Below, piece after piece: positions 54,765 to 63,016 of a stretch of 64,000 bases of DNA (positions within the stretch are counted from its first letter, which is position 1; each line of letters starts with the position of its first letter). Origin of the DNA: Geodermatophilus sp. DSM 45219 (GTDB taxonomy: Bacteria; Actinomycetota; Actinomycetes; Mycobacteriales; Geodermatophilaceae); assembly GCF_900104025.1 (NCBI RefSeq), contig NZ_FNIQ01000002.1, forward strand, positions 1 through 64,000. The letters are read 5' to 3'. Under the pieces are notes generated by a model. That model was not told where the DNA came from. It saw nothing but the letters and a program-made list of their open reading frames with translations, and did not search any database. Position numbers and translations under genes: made by a program.

Positions 54765-57017
54765 TCAGCTGCATGCCGCGAGCCACGGGTCGACCACCCC
54801 CTCGGCCCGTTGGTACGCCTGCACGGCTTCCGTCCCGCGCTGGACCCAGGCATCCGTCGGCTCGGCCTCCCGCAGTGCGCGACCGAGGTCCCGGGCGTAC
54901 CGCAGGGCATCGATCTCGGCGGCCGCGGCCTTGGTGCAGGCAGCCGCAGGGGTGTCCTCCGGTGTCTCGGTACCACTGCAGGCCAGCAGCGCACTGTTCG
55001 CTCCCTCGAAGTACGCCTCGAAGAGCTCAGCTGCCTCGGCACCCTGCTGGAGGGTCGGCGCTCCACCCGTCCCGCCGGGAACCGACCCGCTCATCTCGGC
55101 GACACGGCGTTCGAAGGCGGTCCGGATCTCGGTCGTGTAGAGGTCCGTGAGCGTCTTCGCGACCTCCAGCGCTGGCTCGCACTGCTGGAAGACGTCGCTC
55201 GGCAGCGGGTGGAACTGCGGCGCAGCCGGCACCGTGCTCGCGGCAGCCGCTGCCTCGGCCCCGGTCGTCAGCGACACCACGTCCAGCGCCCCGGTCTGGA
55301 CCAGCCCGTAGAAGCCCGCCATCTCCTCCGCGTACTCCGCCATCTCCTGGTACCGGCGCTCGTAGGCGTTGGCCACGCGCCCCTCGCCGTCGGCGAGGGA
55401 GTACCACGTCCCCGGGCACACGGCGGTCGGGTCGCGTCGGATCTCCGAGTCCTCGGCCTGGCCCTCGAGCGTGCCGGCGGGACTGATGCACGTGGCCATG
55501 CTGCCCTGCTCGACCTCCATGAGGGCGGCCGAGTTCCGGGGGTCGTACAGCCGCATGCTGAGCACCTGCACCGTGTTGACGACGTGAGCTCCCCGGACGA
55601 GCCGGTGGAGGGTGCTCAGGTCCTCGATCGGCCACTCGACCACGGTGTAGCGGTGGGGATAGGGACGCGGCGACCTCGTGGGCTCGGCTCCCACCAGCAG
55701 GGGAGCCTCGTCCGGACTCCTCGGCATGGTGAGTTCCTCGTAGTACGAGTCTCGACGCCCGATGTCCACCTCGACGGTGCTGTCGGGCTCCGTGGTGGTG
55801 TCGTCGGCGCCGGCATCGTCCTGCCACCCGGTGCGCTGGACTGCTTCCTCGGCCTCCTTGTAGTCCCGGTACTCCTCGTTGCTCATGAGAGCCCGCGGCA
55901 CCATCTCCGGCCCGTGACCCGGGACCCGTTCGAGGACGAGTCGCGATCCCTGGGCGACGGCCAGCCATGCCGACAGGTGCAGCTCCTCCAAGCCGGGGGA
56001 TCCGCCCGGTTCCGCTCGTCCCGGGACGTGGACCACCAGGTTGTGCTCGAACGCCTCCTCGGGCTCCAACCAGGAACCGTCCCCGACGATGTGTCCCAGC
56101 TGGAGCGTCTGGGCCGCGATCGGCTGGCTGGTGCGGGAGATGGGGTAGTCGTCCTCGGCCCTGGGGTCTCCGGCGCTGAACTGGCCGTACCGGTAGATGT
56201 GGGGCTGGTCGCACTCCGGGTCGGTCACGGGCGCGAGTTCCTCGAGGAAGCAGGCCACCTGCTGCCGTTCCCGGTCGACCTCGTTGATGCCTTCCATCGG
56301 GTCACGCAGGCCATGGGTGACCGTCGTGACCTGGTAGAGGGAGGCGACGATCTGGACCTTGGTGGAACTGACGTTCTCCACGGTGATCGTGCCCTCGAAC
56401 ACGTGCGGGCCCGACACGTCGTCGGCGTTCCCCGCCGCCGTTGCGGGCGCCGGCCTCAGCTCGGCCGTGACGGTCAGGGCCGCCGCGGTGGTGCCCGGCT
56501 GGTACTGCTGCGTGTACCACCAGTTCACCCCGCTGAAGAGCACGGTCACGGAGAGCCCGCCCGCGAACAGGCGTCCGCCGATCGCCGTCCAGGTCACCTG
56601 GTCGGCGGCGTGGTCCTCGGTGCTCCGCCAGCCGAGGACGGCCGCCGACACCGAGGCCACCACGACGACGGCCCACGGCGCCCACGTCAGGAACGGGGGC
56701 AGGCGGCTGCCGGGGAGGTCAGGTGCCCGGTACTGCAGCACGAGCAGGTAGCCGCCGACGAACACCCCGGCGACGCCTGCGGCCACAGCCGCGACGCGAC
56801 CGCGCTTCCACCGCCACGTGTCCCGGACGAGCACGGCGCTGCCCGCGAGCAGCACCAGCCCGGCCGTCGTGAACGCGAGCCCGATCAACTTGTACTGCAG
56901 GTTCGCGGCGGAGAGGAGATCCAGCAGGCCGACCCAGGAGGCGAACACGCCGACCGCTCCGAAGAGGGCGGCGGCCACCCACGCCGCACTCGGCTTCTGG
57001 GGGCGGGTCAATGCCAT
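54765..57017 (-). CDS. large multi-pass membrane protein of unknown function
   Basis: A 750-residue protein. The first 170 residues hold about five membrane segments (around 12-34, 43-64, 77-96, 108-128 and 150-168). Residues 175-750 are extracytoplasmic, beginning with a beta-rich region and ending with a long helical Ala/Glu-rich domain (about 570-750) with several Cys residues. No family is recognised. It is first in the minus-strand trio; a TAGCTT box lies about 55 bases upstream. The three products together may form an envelope complex. Confidence 0.7.
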   Translation of the reverse strand: MALTRPQKPSAAWVAAALFGAVGVFASWVGLLDLLSAANLQYKLIGLAFTTAGLVLLAGSAVLVRDTWRWKRGRVAAVAAGVAGVFVGGYLLVLQYRAPDLPGSRLPPFLTWAPWAVVVVASVSAAVLGWRSTEDHAADQVTWTAIGGRLFAGGLSVTVLFSGVNWWYTQQYQPGTTAAALTVTAELRPAPATAAGNADDVSGPHVFEGTITVENVSSTKVQIVASLYQVTTVTHGLRDPMEGINEVDRERQQVACFLEELAPVTDPECDQPHIYRYGQFSAGDPRAEDDYPISRTSQPIAAQTLQLGHIVGDGSWLEPEEAFEHNLVVHVPGRAEPGGSPGLEELHLSAWLAVAQGSRLVLERVPGHGPEMVPRALMSNEEYRDYKEAEEAVQRTGWQDDAGADDTTTEPDSTVEVDIGRRDSYYEELTMPRSPDEAPLLVGAEPTRSPRPYPHRYTVVEWPIEDLSTLHRLVRGAHVVNTVQVLSMRLYDPRNSAALMEVEQGSMATCISPAGTLEGQAEDSEIRRDPTAVCPGTWYSLADGEGRVANAYERRYQEMAEYAEEMAGFYGLVQTGALDVVSLTTGAEAAAAASTVPAAPQFHPLPSDVFQQCEPALEVAKTLTDLYTTEIRTAFERRVAEMSGSVPGGTGGAPTLQQGAEAAELFEAYFEGANSALLACSGTETPEDTPAAACTKAAAAEIDALRYARDLGRALREAEPTDAWVQRGTEAVQAYQRAEGVVDPWLAACS

Positions 57018-57287
57018 GGACCGTCACCGCTGGCACCATCGGACCAGGCGCCACGCACCGCGGGCGCCACCCGCGAAGCTAGGTCCCCCGCGTCACCCCG
57101 GCGTCGCCGTCGCGTCACCGCGTCACCGCGCTGAGAGGCCGGTCAGCCGACGCCCGCGCACCCGCGGTCCATGCCGGGGTCTGGGGTCTTCGGCAGCCGG
57201 CGGTGCCGGGTGGTCCCGGGTTGCGGGACGACGGCGAACCGCCACGGACGCCGTCATGACGGTCCCGCGGGGGGGCGGGAGCTGCAG

Positions 57288-58016
57288 TCAGCGCCGGGCC
57301 AGCGCCGCGAGCGCGCCCTCGATCCGCAGCCGGGTGTCGTCGGAGGTCCAGCCGGCGAGGACGGCCGCGTCACCGTCGGCGGTCGCCTCGATCGCTGCGT
57401 TCGCGGGGCGGTGGAGTGCGCTCTTGGCCAGCCGGTAGGACTCAGGCGACCGGGAGGCCAGCTCGGTGGCCAGCGCGACCGCCCGCGGCAGCAGCTCGCC
57501 GGGCTCGGTGAGTTCGTCGACCATCCCCAGGGCCAGCGCCCGCTCCCGGTCCCCGGTCCGCGCGCCGAGCAGGACCTGGCCGGCACGGGAGCCGAGCGCG
57601 TGCCGGACGATCTCCAGGGCGGTGGTCGGGAAGGGGACGCCGACCGTCAGCTCGGTCAACCCGATCCGTCCGCCCGACATCAGCCGGAGGTCGCAGGCGA
57701 GGGCCAGCACGCAGCCGCCGGCGATCGCGTGCCCGTTGACCGCCGCGACGGTCGGCCGCGGGTGGTCGAACACGACGCGGAACGTGCGGGACAGGGCCGC
57801 CAGGAGCTCCTCGGTGTACGGCCGGCCGCCGTCCAGGATCCGGCGCAGGTCCACCCCGGCGGAGAAGGACGAGCCGCTGCCGGTGATGACCACCGCCCGG
57901 TCGGATGCGGTCACGGCCTCGGTGAGGGCGTCCAGCAGCTCCACGTCGAGGGCGCCGACCCGGCCGTGCTCGATGCGCAGGACGGCAACGTCATCCCGGT
58001 CCTCGGTGGTCAGCAC
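57288..58016 (-). CDS. enoyl-CoA hydratase/isomerase family protein
   Basis: A 242-residue crotonase-fold protein. It has the first oxyanion loop G-S-G-S-S-F-S-A-G-V-D-L-R, the second A-A-V-N-G-H-A-I-A-G-G-C-V-L-A-L-A-C-D, and L-T-E-L-T-V-G-V-P-F-P. The two catalytic Glu of classical hydratases appear as L-T-E-L (first) and V-G-V-P (second absent), so hydration may be replaced by isomerase or other activity. GTG at 58016 is chosen; GTG at 58031 adds five residues. It has no fatty-acid neighbours. Confidence 0.88.
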   Translation of the reverse strand: MLTTEDRDDVAVLRIEHGRVGALDVELLDALTEAVTASDRAVVITGSGSSFSAGVDLRRILDGGRPYTEELLAALSRTFRVVFDHPRPTVAAVNGHAIAGGCVLALACDLRLMSGGRIGLTELTVGVPFPTTALEIVRHALGSRAGQVLLGARTGDRERALALGMVDELTEPGELLPRAVALATELASRSPESYRLAKSALHRPANAAIEATADGDAAVLAGWTSDDTRLRIEGALAALARR

Positions 58017-58365
58017 CGGGCCATCATGCACGCACCCGGGTGTGGCGCTGGACGACGGGAACTCGCGCGGGGACGGGCTGACGAGGGTCCGCCACCGCCG
58101 GCACCCGGGAGCTGCGACGCTGCGCTCGGTGCGGTCCTCCACGGTGTCCCACTCGACGAGCCGCCTGGGCGTCGATGTCGCGTCGCACAGCGGTGTGGCG
58201 CACGGCGGAGTCACCTCAACTTCGTCGCCGGGGTCACTGCCCGGTGTCCATCGGACCGGAGGCCCTCGGTGGCCCCACAGGAGGCCGACGATCCGCGGAA
58301 GCCGTCGAGGCGCTGGAGCACCTGGGCCAGTGGCCCGGGCCCGCCGACCGCTGCCGGACCAGCCG
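58017..58365. other. gap between enoyl-CoA hydratase and the Asp23 cluster
   Basis: About 350 bases with no supported gene. It should contain the promoter of the minus-strand hydratase and the terminator of the minus-strand sigma/Asp23 genes; no clear hairpin was found. Confidence 0.5.
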
Positions 58366-58509
58366 TCAGTCCTCCAGCACGGCGCCGGCCGCCCGCCACG
58401 GGCGCTCGGCGACCTCCTCGACGGCTTCGTGCGCCTCGTCGCTGGCGTGGTCCAGCGGCTTCGCCCACGGGGACCGCGTGGCCGGCACCGCCAGTTCGGC
58501 GGTCCTCAC
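58366..58509 (-). CDS. small hypothetical protein downstream of the Asp23 fusion
   Basis: A 47-residue frame from GTG at 58509 (GTG at 58575 would give 69 residues and overlap the preceding gene). The product has a protein-like composition: S-P-W-A-K-P-L-D-H-A-S-D-E-A-H-E-A-V-E-E-V-A-E-R-P-W. It forms one acidic amphipathic helix flanked by Trp-Pro motifs. Same strand as the sigma and zinc-finger/Asp23 genes. No family known to me. Confidence 0.45.
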   Translation of the reverse strand: MRTAELAVPATRSPWAKPLDHASDEAHEAVEEVAERPWRAAGAVLED

Positions 58510-58567
58510 CGTCGGGTGGTGCCCGCCACGTCCCGTCCAGCCCCGGCCTCGTCGCCGCGTTCCGGTC

Positions 58568-59200
58568 TCATCCACCCCCGTGGGGCGTCCGGACGTCGAC
58601 GACGGCGACGTTGACCTCGGTGGTGACCAGCCCGGTCTGCTGCGCGATGTGCGCGGCGATGCGCTCGCGCACCACCGCCGCGACGGCGTGGATCGGGACG
58701 CCGTGGTCGACGGCGATCTGGACGTCGACCACCACGCGGGAACCGGCCGTGCCCACCGCGGTGGCCGCCTCTCCGTCCGGCCCGGCGACTCGTGCGGGGT
58801 CGGCCGCGGTGTCCGGCGGGGTGGCCACCCGGCCCCCGCCGAGGGCGAGGGACACGTGCGGTACCGACTCGGCGGCCAGGCGGGCGACGGCTCCGACGAC
58901 GCGCGCGGCGATGCGGGTCTGGCCGGCGGGGTCGTGGAGCACGGCGGACCAGTTGGCGCGGGACAGTTCGCGGACCTGCGCCATCACCGACTGGAGCAGG
59001 TCGGCCGGGGCGCGGACCCGCTCTGCTGCCAGCTCGCGGACGGGGGTCCAGAGCTCCTCGAACTCGGCCAGCGCCGCGCGGCAGTGGGGGCAGCTCCGCT
59101 GGTGGGCCGGGTCGCGCGGCGCGGTGCCCTCGGTGACCTGGGTGAGCAGGTCGGCCGGGACGGCGCCGCAGGGCAGGCGGTCGGCGGGCACGGCGGTCAC
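58568..59200 (-). CDS. zinc-finger (anti-sigma-like) and Asp23 domain fusion protein
   Basis: A 210-residue protein. Residues 25-45 carry H-Q-R-S-C-P-H-C, the H-x3-C-x2-C motif of zinc-binding anti-sigma factors. Residues 50-95 are helical (E-E-L-W-T-P-V-R-E-L-A-A-E-R-V-R-A-P), also as in anti-sigma domains. Residues 95-205 are Asp23/Gls24-like, ending V-V-V-D-V-Q-I-A-V-D-H-G-V-P-I and T-E-V-N-V-A-V-V-D-V. GTG at 59200 overlaps the stop of the sigma gene, with GGAG 5 bases before it. It probably controls the co-encoded sigma factor. Confidence 0.82.
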   Translation of the reverse strand: MTAVPADRLPCGAVPADLLTQVTEGTAPRDPAHQRSCPHCRAALAEFEELWTPVRELAAERVRAPADLLQSVMAQVRELSRANWSAVLHDPAGQTRIAARVVGAVARLAAESVPHVSLALGGGRVATPPDTAADPARVAGPDGEAATAVGTAGSRVVVDVQIAVDHGVPIHAVAAVVRERIAAHIAQQTGLVTTEVNVAVVDVRTPHGGG

Positions 59201-59772
59201 CTCCACTCCTGCAGGACGTCGGCCAGTGCCCGCCGGGCGCGGTGGGCCCGGACCTTCGCGGCGCTCTCGCTGATCCCCAGGATGCGCCCGGTCTCGGCGT
59301 GTGTGTACCCACCGAACGTGGTGAGCACGAGCGGCGCCCGCTGGTCGAGGGGAAGCGCCCGCAGGGCGTGCCGGACGGCCTCGCGGCGGTGCGCGGCGAC
59401 GGCGAGCGTCTCCGCAGCCGGCGTGCGGGGCATGTCTGCTGCCGTGTCGTCCTCCGGGAGGGGGCCGACGGGGCGGCGGGCGCGGTGGGCGTTGTGGCAG
59501 CGGTTGATCAGGATCCGGGTCGCCCAGGTGGAGAACCCGGCCTCGCCGCGGAAACCCGGCAGGTGGCGCCACGCCTGGATCAGGGTCTCCTGGAGGACGT
59601 CGCGGGCGTCGTCGCGATCGCCGGTCATGCGCAGGGCGACCGCGTACAGGCGGTCCTGGTGGCTGCGGACGAGAGCGGCGAACGCCTGCTCGTCACCTGC
59701 CCGGGCCAGGTCGACCCAGCGGGCCTCCAGCGGATCGGCCGGCCTGTCCGCGTCGACGGTCGACCCGCTCAC
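59197..59772 (-). CDS. ECF-type RNA polymerase sigma factor
   Basis: A 191-residue sigma-70 family factor. Region 2 is A-F-A-A-L-V-R-S-H-Q-D-R-L-Y-A-V-A-L-R-M, D-A-R-D-V-L-Q-E-T-L-I-Q-A-W and F-S-T-W-A-T-R-I-L-I-N-R. Region 4 is L-P-L-D-Q-R-A-P-L-V-L, A-E-T-G-R-I-L-G-I-S-E-S-A-A-K-V-R-A-H-R-A-R. It is translationally coupled to the zinc-finger/Asp23 gene and divergent from the main Asp23 operon, which it may activate. Confidence 0.92.
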   Translation of the reverse strand: MSGSTVDADRPADPLEARWVDLARAGDEQAFAALVRSHQDRLYAVALRMTGDRDDARDVLQETLIQAWRHLPGFRGEAGFSTWATRILINRCHNAHRARRPVGPLPEDDTAADMPRTPAAETLAVAAHRREAVRHALRALPLDQRAPLVLTTFGGYTHAETGRILGISESAAKVRAHRARRALADVLQEWR

Positions 59773-59933
59773 CGCGGTGTTGTGCCGCGCACTACGAGAT
59801 CTTTCCCCATCTGCTGTAACCCTTCCCGTCCCTGTGTGTCCAAGGAGGTGTGGCCCGTGAGGCGGACGAGCAACGGCCGCTCGCCTCGGAGCCACGGACG
59901 AGACTGCCCCTACCCACCGGAAGAGGTCCAACC

Positions 59934-60395
59934 ATGACCCAGTCCACCAGCAGCAGCACCTCCACCTCGTCGAGCGCGATCGCGCAGGCGACCCCGTCGG
60001 CCCTGCAGAGCACGCAGGGGACGACGACCATCGCCAACGACGTCGTCCAGAAGATCGCCGGCCTGGCCGCGCGCGAGGTCGCCGGCGTCTACTCCCTCGG
60101 CGGCGGCGCGGCCCGCGCGCTCGGTGCACTGCGCGAGCGCATCCCCGGCGCCTCCCAGGCGGTCGGCCAGGGCGTGACGGTCGAGGTGGGCGAGCGGCAG
60201 GCCGCGGTGGACCTGGACCTGGTCACCGAGTACGGCGTCCCGATCGCCGACCTGTCGCGGTCGGTGCGGCGCAACGTCATCGCCTCGGTCGAGGGGATGA
60301 CCGGCCTGCAGGTCACCGAGGTGAACATCTCGGTCAACGACATCCACCTGCCCACCGACGACGAGGGTCCGCAGGAGCCTGCGCGCGTCCGGTGA
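59934..60395 (+). CDS. Asp23/Gls24 family envelope stress protein
   Basis: A 153-residue Asp23 protein. A Ser/Thr-rich head (1-30) precedes the domain: T-T-I-A-N-D-V-V-Q-K-I-A-G-L-A-A-R-E-V-A-G-V-Y, G-V-T-V-E-V-G-E-R-Q-A-A-V-D-L-D-L-V-T-E-Y-G, and L-Q-V-T-E-V-N-I-S-V-N-D-I-H-L. Family members coat the membrane through AmaP, present at 62218. ATG at 59934 has AAGAGG 8 bases upstream. It is the first gene of the plus-strand operon. Confidence 0.92.
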   Translation: MTQSTSSSTSTSSSAIAQATPSALQSTQGTTTIANDVVQKIAGLAAREVAGVYSLGGGAARALGALRERIPGASQAVGQGVTVEVGERQAAVDLDLVTEYGVPIADLSRSVRRNVIASVEGMTGLQVTEVNISVNDIHLPTDDEGPQEPARVR

Positions 60396-60730
60396 GCACT
60401 CCGCAGAGCGTCGCGGGAGCCGAGGTGCTCGTCGAGGCCGGGACGGCGGACGCGATCGTCGCGGCCGTCACGGCCTGCCCGGCCGTGGCGTCCCTGCACG
60501 GCGGCGGTCTGCGCCGCACCGCGACCTACCTCCCGGGCCGCCTGGTCGAGGGTGTGCACGTCGACGACGACCGGGTCCGGGTCTCCGTCGTCGCCGTGCA
60601 GGGGGTACCCGTGGCGCAGGTGGCGGAGCAGGTCCGCGCCGCCGTCGCGCCCCTCGTCCCCGGCCGGGCGGTCGACGTCCACGTGGCCGACGTGCAGGTG
60701 ACCCACCCGCCGGCTCCGCCGCCGGCCTGA
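60392..60730 (+). CDS. short Asp23-like protein
   Basis: A 112-residue protein, a reduced Asp23-like domain. The alternating strands are L-V-E-G-V-H-V-D-D-D-R-V-R-V-S-V-V-A-V-Q-G-V-P and A-V-D-V-H-V-A-D-V-Q-V-T. It overlaps the preceding Asp23 gene by 4 bases, so both are probably made together and may associate. Confidence 0.75.
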   Translation: MSTPQSVAGAEVLVEAGTADAIVAAVTACPAVASLHGGGLRRTATYLPGRLVEGVHVDDDRVRVSVVAVQGVPVAQVAEQVRAAVAPLVPGRAVDVHVADVQVTHPPAPPPA

Positions 60731-60749
60731 CCGCTCCTCGGAGCCCGAG

Positions 60750-60986
60750 ATGCCGTCGTCCCCCGATCCCGCCGAGCGCCGCCGGCGGCGTGCGCTCCTG
60801 CGGGCCACCCATCCCGACCTCGGTGGGGACCCCGAGGAGTTCATCCGCGTCCTCGCCGCGCTCGAGGCCGGGGGGACGGCGGCACCCGGTCCCGGACCCG
60901 AGGTGCGATTCGTGCGCCGGCCCCGGGGAGTCGCCCGGGTCACCGCGTGGTGGCGGCGCCGACGGCGCCCCCCGCGCGTCGTCTGA
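60750..60986 (+). CDS. tiny protein with HPD-containing J-like motif
   Basis: A 78-residue basic protein. Residues 15-42 read L-L-R-A-T-H-P-D-L-G-G-D-P-E-E-F-I-R-V-L, matching the H-P-D-x-G-G-D loop and start of helix III of J-domains. The preceding helix is short and Arg-rich, and the C-terminus is a tryptophan/arginine-rich tail that could bind membrane or nucleic acid. Whether it stimulates an Hsp70 is unknown. It sits inside the Asp23 operon. Confidence 0.68.
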   Translation: MPSSPDPAERRRRRALLRATHPDLGGDPEEFIRVLAALEAGGTAAPGPGPEVRFVRRPRGVARVTAWWRRRRRPPRVV

Positions 60987-61030
60987 GGTCCGTCCCGCTC
61001 CCGCCCGTCCCATCCGTACGGAGGAACTCC

Positions 61031-61216
61031 ATGCCCCCCACCGTCGTCGGTCTCTTCACCGGCCTCCTGCTCGGCCTGGCCTGGGTGATCGGCGGTCTCG
61101 ACGCCTTCGTCGGCACCGCCGTGCTCGGTGTCATCGGCTTCGTCATCGGCAAGGTCGTCGCCGGCCAGCTCGACCTCACCCCGTACCTGGGCGGCGGCGG
61201 CCGCGGCTCCCGGTGA
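61031..61216 (+). CDS. small two-pass membrane protein, DUF2273-like
   Basis: A 61-residue protein with two membrane helices (G-L-F-T-G-L-L-L-G-L-A-W-V-I-G and A-V-L-G-V-I-G-F-V-I-G-K-V-V-A-G) and a Gly-rich end. Small DUF2273-type proteins accompany Asp23 genes in Gram-positive bacteria and probably help anchor the Asp23 layer. GAGG lies 8 bases before the ATG. Confidence 0.8.
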   Translation: MPPTVVGLFTGLLLGLAWVIGGLDAFVGTAVLGVIGFVIGKVVAGQLDLTPYLGGGGRGSR

Positions 61217-61665
61217 GCACCGTCGCCTCCGCGGTCGTCCCCGACGACGCGCCGGTCGGCACCCCGCTCGCCGCCGAGACCGGCAGCGCCCACCCCGAGC
61301 TGGGTGACCCGGCCGAGCGGGGCAGCCTCACCGTCGCCGACCGGGTCGTCGAACGCGTCGCCGGCCACGCCGTGACCCGGGTCGAGGGCGCCAGCGCCGC
61401 CCCGCGCCGCGTGCTGGGAGTCAGCGTCGGCGGCAGCCGGCCCGACCGTGAGGCTTCCGTCGACGCCCGCGTCGACGGCTCGACCGCCACCGTCGAGGCC
61501 ACCGTGGCCGTCGCGTGGCCTGCATCGGTCCGCGAGGTGACGGCACGGCTGCGGGAGCAGGTGCGCGACGACGTCGGCCGCATCACCGGCGTGCGCGTGG
61601 CCCACGTCGACGTCGACGTCGTCAGCCTGACGGCGCCGGCGGCCCGTCCGCGCCGGGTCCAGTGA
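61213..61665 (+). CDS. Asp23/Gls24 family protein
   Basis: A 150-residue Asp23-type protein with an acidic Ala/Pro-rich head, then L-T-V-A-D-R-V-V-E-R-V-A-G-H-A-V-T-R-V-E-G, A-S-V-D-A-R-V-D-G-S-T-A-T-V-E-A-T-V-A-V and V-R-V-A-H-V-D-V-D-V-V-S-L. It is the third plus-strand Asp23-type gene here and overlaps the DUF2273-like gene by 4 bases. Confidence 0.87.
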   Translation: MSTVASAVVPDDAPVGTPLAAETGSAHPELGDPAERGSLTVADRVVERVAGHAVTRVEGASAAPRRVLGVSVGGSRPDREASVDARVDGSTATVEATVAVAWPASVREVTARLREQVRDDVGRITGVRVAHVDVDVVSLTAPAARPRRVQ

Positions 61666-61690
61666 CCGCATCCACGAGGAAGGAGCAGAC

Positions 61691-62221
61691 GTGCACGTGG
61701 TGAACCGGGTCCTCGCGACCCTGCTGGCGCTCGCGCTGCTGCTCGGCGGGCTGCTGGCCGTCGTCGAGATCGTCCTGGCCCAGCTGGGCCGCCCGTCCTG
61801 GCTCGCGCCCCACGAGCGGTGGAGCAGCTGGCTGGCGGGCCAGACCTTCCTCAGCGGGGTGGTCCGCGCCGTCCTGATCGGCCTGGCGGTCCTCGGGCTC
61901 GTGCTGCTCGTGCTCGCGCTCCGGCGTGGGAGGCCCGGATCGGTGCAGCTGCCGTCCCGGACCGAGGGCGTCCGCGTGAGCGCTTCCCGCCGCGGCATCG
62001 AGCGCTCGCTGTCGACGGCCGCACGGCGGGCCGACGGCGTCCGGTCGGCCCGCGCCAGGGCCGGACGGCGTGCCGTGCGGGTGAAGGCCGTGTCGGCCCT
62101 GCGCTCGACCGGTGACCTGCAGCAGCCGGTCACGGCGGCCGTCACCGCCCGACTCGAGCAGCTCGGCCTCGGCGGGGTCCTGCGGCCCCGCGTCACCGTC
62201 ACGAAGGAGTCCTCCCGGTGA
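61691..62221 (+). CDS. DUF6286-type membrane protein
   Basis: A 176-residue protein with two membrane segments (about 6-28 and 55-78) followed by a basic cytoplasmic domain (V-R-V-S-A-S-R-R-G-I-E-R-S-L and R-A-V-R-V-K-A-V-S-A-L). Proteins of this outline are annotated DUF6286 in actinobacterial Asp23 clusters. Start GTG at 61691 with GAGGAAGGAG upstream. It overlaps amaP. Confidence 0.78.
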   Translation: MHVVNRVLATLLALALLLGGLLAVVEIVLAQLGRPSWLAPHERWSSWLAGQTFLSGVVRAVLIGLAVLGLVLLVLALRRGRPGSVQLPSRTEGVRVSASRRGIERSLSTAARRADGVRSARARAGRRAVRVKAVSALRSTGDLQQPVTAAVTARLEQLGLGGVLRPRVTVTKESSR

Positions 62222-62790
62222 GCGCACGCGTGAACGGCGTCAACCGCACGGTCCTGGCGCTCCTCGGCCTGGTGCTGCTCGCGGCCGGAGGGCTGGGCCT
62301 GGCGTACTCCTTCGGCGCCTTCGGTACCGGGCAGCGCCCGGTCCTGCCCCAGCCGGTGCGCGACTACGCCCGCGAGCAGGGCTGGTTCTGGTGGGCGGTG
62401 GCCGGCGTGTGCCTCCTGCTGGCGCTGGTGGGTCTGTGGTGGCTGCTGGCCCAGCTGCGGACCGACCGCGTCAGCCGCCTCGACCTCACCACCGACGACC
62501 GGGACGGCCTGACCACCGTGCACGCCGGGGCCGTGACCGACGCGGTCGAGACCGAGGTCGAGGGACTCCGCGGCGTGGCCGGCGCGTCGGCGTCCCTGAT
62601 CGAGCGACGCGGGCGGCGCCTGACCCTGTCCGTCGACCTGGCGGAGTACGCCGACATCGCCGAGGTCCGGCAGGCCATCGAGGACCGCGTCGTCGCCCAC
62701 GCGCGGCAGGCCCTCGACGACCCGGACCTGCTGGTGGACGTCGAGCTGCGCCCCGGACGCACCCGGTCGGCCGGGCACGGCGTGCGCTGA
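62218..62790 (+). CDS. amaP: alkaline shock response membrane anchor protein AmaP
   Basis: A 190-residue protein with two N-terminal membrane helices (about 11-31, T-V-L-A-L-L-G-L-V-L-L-A-A-G-G, and 57-78, W-W-A-V-A-G-V-C-L-L-L-A-L-V-G). The cytoplasmic Asp23-binding domain includes L-I-E-R-R-G-R-R-L-T-L-S-V-D-L-A. In Staphylococcus AmaP tethers Asp23 to the membrane. It is the last gene of the operon. Confidence 0.87.
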   Translation: MSARVNGVNRTVLALLGLVLLAAGGLGLAYSFGAFGTGQRPVLPQPVRDYAREQGWFWWAVAGVCLLLALVGLWWLLAQLRTDRVSRLDLTTDDRDGLTTVHAGAVTDAVETEVEGLRGVAGASASLIERRGRRLTLSVDLAEYADIAEVRQAIEDRVVAHARQALDDPDLLVDVELRPGRTRSAGHGVR

Positions 62791-63016
62791 CCGCCGCGCC
62801 CGGTCGAGCCGCTCCTGTGGAGGCGGCGCCGGTCACCGGCCCGGTCCCGGAGACCGACGCCGGGCCGTGGCCGGCGCTCGGTCGGCCCGACCCCGATCCG
62901 CCAGGACGCGCCCGCCCATGCCGGTCTGCGCGGTGAGCACGCCGGCCAAGCCGAGGACGGCGACGTCCCGGACGTCGAGGCGCGCGAGTGTCTCGCGGCC
63001 GGGATGACAGGACCCG

